Assembly (NCBI GenBank): GCA_964557205.1
Contig: CAZKZI010000139.1
Location: 1-8,376, forward strand
Source: JAQVQN01 sp964557205
Lineage (GTDB): Bacteria > Verrucomicrobiota > Kiritimatiellia > RFP12 > UBA1067
DNA: 8,376 nt
Direction: 5' to 3'
The translations under genes were made by a program, and so were the position numbers. The notes beneath the pieces are model-generated. The model had not been told where the DNA came from. It did not search any database and saw nothing but the letters and a program-made list of their open reading frames with translations. Of this stretch, positions 6,174-8,376 are shown piece after piece. The first letter of the stretch is position 1. Every line of letters begins with the position of its first letter.

Positions 6174-6314
6174 CTACCGGGTTTTGCTCTTCACAATCGT
6201 AAAGAAATGCGGAATCGCGTGCCCCGGCCGGTCCGCCCGAACCGTTACCGTCAGCGGCGGTTGAGCGTAAGCGCCGAGCACCAGCATCACACAACTGAAA
6301 AACACAATCTTCAT
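6174..6314 (-). pseudogene. 46-codon signal-peptide ORF; probable 5' remnant of a secreted GH51-type arabinofuranosidase
   Basis: AAGGA stands six bases before an ATG at 6314. The ORF begins with a Sec-type signal peptide: MK, hydrophobic core 'IVFFSCVMLVLG', then 'AYAQ' as a plausible cleavage site. It goes on 'LTVTVRADRPGHAIP' (21-35) and ends after 11 more residues at TAG (6174-6176). The pattern 'V.AD.PG..I.P' followed by a GIFFEDI-like stretch is how many GH51 alpha-L-arabinofuranosidases begin; here the continuation is missing. A frame-shifted reading of the tail, 'FLYDCEEQN', vaguely recalls the lost motif. I infer a secreted glycosidase gene deleted down to its first codons, with repeats now on both sides. 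A genuine small secreted peptide cannot be excluded. Family assignment is tentative. Confidence 0.45.
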
Positions 6315-6356
6315 TGCATATCCTTTCAGTGAATACCCAAGGTCTCCTTACTTCAT

Positions 6357-6390
6357 CATTGGACATTCCTTGTTCGATGTTGAATATTCC
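6357..6390 (-). repeat. Dispersed 21-bp-period repeat after the symporter stop codon
   Basis: TTGGACATTCC (6359-6369) recurs as TTGAATATTCC (6380-6390), 21 bp apart, around the core CATTCCTTGTTCGA. It is the same family and orientation as the copy at 3581-3622 and inverted relative to 2931-3180. It abuts the symporter stop codon (6391-6393). Confidence 0.75.
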
Positions 6391-8115
6391 TCACCGCAGC
6401 CACGTCCAGAAATACGCGTACGCCGAGATCACCAGTCCCACCACCACGCAGGAGGCGATCACATCCACCTTGTTCCAGCTTTCGCGGTTCTCGCGCTTAT
6501 AGTCCGCATCCAGCGTGCTGAAGCATACACCGTTGATGGACATTGGATCAGGCGCGGGAGCAGTCAGTGAAGAGACCACCACGATCACAATACTGACGGC
6601 CAACAGGATGCCCGAGAAGTAGAAATCCTGAAAATTGGCGATCTTGTACATGAGCGTTTCCGGCGCGCCCGTCCGGTACAGCGCGTTGACCGTCAGCTTG
6701 GCCATGCCGATCAGAAAGCCGAGTGCCAAGCCCCAAACCGAGCCGCGCGTGTTGCACCGCTTCCAGCACAGGCCAAGCAGAAAGACCGCCACGATCGGCG
6801 GCGCGAGAAAGCTCTGTACCGATTGGATATACTGATAAAGCCCGCCGCCGGAAACCGCCTTCATGATCGGCACCCAGATCAACCCCAACGCCGTCATCAC
6901 ACAGGTGGTGAGCCGTCCGATATGCACCAGCCAGCGTTCCGAAACCCCCACGTGCAGTTTCTTGTAGACATCCACGGTGAACAGGGTCGCCACCGAGTTG
7001 AACAGGCTGGCCAGCGAACTCATCAGCGCCGCCACCAGGCCCGCCACCACCAGGCCGCGGAACCCGGTCGGCAGCAATGACGTCACCAGCGTCGGGAACA
7101 CCTTGTCACTGTCGATACCGCCCATTTTATCGAGCGGAATAGCGATCATACCATGCTGGTGCAGCGCGTAACCGAGCATGCCGGGAACCAGAAAAATGAA
7201 AACCGGCGACAGCTTCAGGAACCCGCCCCACAGCGCGCCGCGCCGCGCCTGCGTCATGTTGCGGGCGGCGAGCGTGCGCTGGATGATGAACTGATCCGTA
7301 CACCAATACCAGACGCCGGTCGTGATCGAAGCCACGACCACGCCCAGCCACGGCAAGGTCGGATGCGACAGCGGATGCCAGAGCGAAAAGGCTTGAACAA
7401 CCTCGGGAGACTGCTTGAGCGTTGACTGCAGCACGCCCCAGCCGTCCAATGCGCCTCCATTCGGAAGGGTTGACCCCAACCGGCTGAGCGCGAAAAAGGT
7501 TACCGAGAGCGAGCCCGCCAGAATGATGCCGGTCTGCACCAAGTCGGTATAGACAACGGCCAGCAGTCCGCCGAAAGAGGCGTATATGCCGGCCAGCGTC
7601 ACCGTCGTGAACGCGCCGATCCAGAACGAACTGATCACGGTGTGGCCAATCGTCAGCGAAAGCTCGGGCAGCATCACTTCGAAGAACAGCGCACCGGCGA
7701 AGACCGTCACAGAGATCTTCGTCAGCACATAGGCCGCCAACGACACCAGCGAAAGGATCCAGCGCGTCCGCGCACCAAAGCGACGCTCGAGAAACTCCGG
7801 CATGGTTTGCACGCCGGACTTGTAATAGAACGGCAGGAAAACCCACGCCATCAGCACAAGTACCCAGGCGTGAAATTCCCAGTGCGCCATGCTGAGCCCG
7901 GCCCGAGCCCCCTGCCCCGCCAGACCGATCACATGCTCTGAGCCGATATTGGCCGCAAAGATCGACGCGCCGATCGCCAACCACCCGACACTCCGTCCGC
8001 CAAGGAAGAAATCCTCCGACGTGTCCTGTTTTCGCCGCGTGGCAATGACCACGCCGGCCAAGAGCGAAAAATACCCAATGACAACCACCCAATCCAACGG
8101 TGCCATAATCGACAT
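6391..8115 (-). CDS. SGLT-type sodium:sugar symporter (SSS family)
   Basis: A 574-residue inner-membrane protein with roughly 14 hydrophobic segments. It belongs to the solute:sodium symporter family (TC 2.A.21) and is strikingly close in motif to animal SGLTs. Examples are 'FFLGGRSVGWLAIGASIFAAN' spread over 36-56, 'GSEHVIGLAG' (58-67), 'FYYKSGVQTMPEFL' (96-109), 'TDLVQTGIILAGSL' (190-203), 'WYWCTDQFIIQR' (269-280), 'KLSP' (301-304), 'SSLASLFNSVATLFT' (366-380) and 'YIQSVQSFLAPP' (429-440). S366 and S367 correspond to the Na2-site serines of vSGLT. The start at 8115 has AGGG six bases upstream; the next Met at 8106 has none. It is first in the ara gene cluster, so L-arabinose or an arabinose-containing sugar is the likely cargo (inference). 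A soluble loop at about 518-550 precedes the last membrane segment. Confidence 0.93.
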   Translation of the reverse strand: MSIMAPLDWVVVIGYFSLLAGVVIATRRKQDTSEDFFLGGRSVGWLAIGASIFAANIGSEHVIGLAGQGARAGLSMAHWEFHAWVLVLMAWVFLPFYYKSGVQTMPEFLERRFGARTRWILSLVSLAAYVLTKISVTVFAGALFFEVMLPELSLTIGHTVISSFWIGAFTTVTLAGIYASFGGLLAVVYTDLVQTGIILAGSLSVTFFALSRLGSTLPNGGALDGWGVLQSTLKQSPEVVQAFSLWHPLSHPTLPWLGVVVASITTGVWYWCTDQFIIQRTLAARNMTQARRGALWGGFLKLSPVFIFLVPGMLGYALHQHGMIAIPLDKMGGIDSDKVFPTLVTSLLPTGFRGLVVAGLVAALMSSLASLFNSVATLFTVDVYKKLHVGVSERWLVHIGRLTTCVMTALGLIWVPIMKAVSGGGLYQYIQSVQSFLAPPIVAVFLLGLCWKRCNTRGSVWGLALGFLIGMAKLTVNALYRTGAPETLMYKIANFQDFYFSGILLAVSIVIVVVSSLTAPAPDPMSINGVCFSTLDADYKRENRESWNKVDVIASCVVVGLVISAYAYFWTWLR

Positions 8116-8186
8116 ATTCTGCCCTTTTTTTCACTAGCATCCCATAGGATTTGCCAGAAACATTCCAGCACCTACGATTGGCATAT

Positions 8187-8214
8187 ATTATGCGGGGGGG
8201 GGCAAAATAGTCAA
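8187..8214 (-). promoter_or_regulatory. Candidate sigma70-type promoter of the pentose operon with poly-G spacer
   Basis: On the - strand, TTGACT (8214-8209) is followed after 16 bases by CATAAT (8192-8187); an overlapping TAATAT at 8190-8185 gives an 18-base spacing. The -10 region lies in a small dyad, GCATA-TAT-TATGC (8181-8193). Transcription would start near 8180, leaving a leader of about 65 nt before the symporter ATG. The spacer holds nine consecutive Cs (Gs at 8194-8202 on +). Sigma specificity in this phylum is assumed, not shown. Confidence 0.55.
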
Positions 8215-8250
8215 TCACGAAATTAACTATTTTTGAAACACTAAAATAGT
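8204..8250. promoter_or_regulatory. Candidate operator: three AAAATAGT half-sites around the -35 box
   Basis: AAAATAGTCAAT (8204-8215) and ATTAACTATTTT (8222-8233) form a 12-bp inverted repeat with one mismatch and a 6-bp spacer. A third half-site, AAAATAGT, is at 8243-8250. The first arm covers the -35 hexamer at 8209-8214, so a bound protein would block RNA polymerase. No regulator gene is in the window and I cannot name the factor. Confidence 0.5.
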
Positions 8251-8269
8251 GCTGGCTTTGGGGACGGTC

Positions 8270-8290
8270 GCGGCTGTAGCCTACAGCCGC
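8270..8290. repeat. Perfect palindrome, 10-bp arms, 1-bp centre
   Basis: Arms GCGGCTGTAG (8270-8279) and CTACAGCCGC (8281-8290) flank a single C at 8280. It could be an operator, a REP-type unit, or the stem of a terminator for a gene beyond the window, though no T-run follows on either strand. Confidence 0.7.
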
Positions 8291-8329
8291 AAATGAACAA
8301 ACACAACCATTATCAAGCGCGGTGTAGCG

Positions 8330-8376
8330 GTGCGAGCAAAAGAGGAATAGTTAGTGCGAGCAAAAGAGGAATAGTT
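8330..8376. repeat. 24-bp tandem repeat at the window end
   Basis: GTGCGAGCAAAAGAGGAATA plus GTT at 8330-8352 recurs exactly at 8354-8376, giving a 24-bp period. The window stops at the end of the second copy, so further copies may follow. The unit length is a multiple of three, but there is no sign of a gene here. Between 8291 and 8329 I see nothing recognisable. Confidence 0.85.

Overview
The window looks like a piece of a GC-rich PVC-superphylum genome, probably Kiritimatiellae, Lentisphaerae or a relative. This is inferred from three things: the CARDB-repeat surface protein with its 'YIVYR...FYKIGV' C-terminal module, the SGLT-type sugar symporter, and the short dispersed intergenic repeats. 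A run of exactly 100 Ns (2967-3066) inside a tandem repeat says this is a draft or metagenome scaffold. A tandem repeat at the very end (8330-8376) may be where the contig broke.

Layout. On the + strand, 1-1272 is the 3' part of a gene for a secreted or surface protein made of tandem CARDB modules. Everything else of substance lies on the - strand and reads, from right to left, as a pentose (L-arabinose) utilisation operon. It starts with a regulatory region (8181-8376), then an SGLT/SSS sodium:sugar symporter (6391-8115). Next is a 46-codon remnant with a signal peptide that resembles the start of a GH51 arabinofuranosidase (6174-6314). Then come ribulokinase araB (4390-6072), L-ribulose-5-phosphate 4-epimerase araD (3614-4324), a four-helix-bundle bIVP-family gene (3195-3569), and an L-fucose/L-arabinose-isomerase-like enzyme (1427-2911). 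The CARDB gene and the isomerase gene converge across 154 bp in which I see no good terminator.

How the genes work together (inference from families and order). The symporter imports the pentose, the isomerase makes the ketose (a FucI-type enzyme in the place where AraA is expected), AraB phosphorylates L-ribulose, and AraD converts L-ribulose-5-P to D-xylulose-5-P. The signal-peptide remnant suggests the operon once also encoded a secreted enzyme releasing arabinose from polysaccharide.

What does not fit a plain sugar operon. (1) The bIVP gene sits in the operon between inverted copies of a repeat built on a 21-bp period (core AACAAGGAATG). The same repeat also follows the symporter stop codon, and it is amplified as a 57-bp tandem array next to the bIVP gene. 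(2) The best promoter for the operon carries a run of nine Gs in its -35/-10 spacer, beside a dyad operator candidate, which raises the possibility of phase variation. (3) A perfect 14-bp hairpin runs into the araD ribosome binding site. (4) The isomerase has a Cys cluster next to a conserved HCGN motif. (5) Two CARDB modules are almost identical in DNA, but their differences mostly change amino acids.
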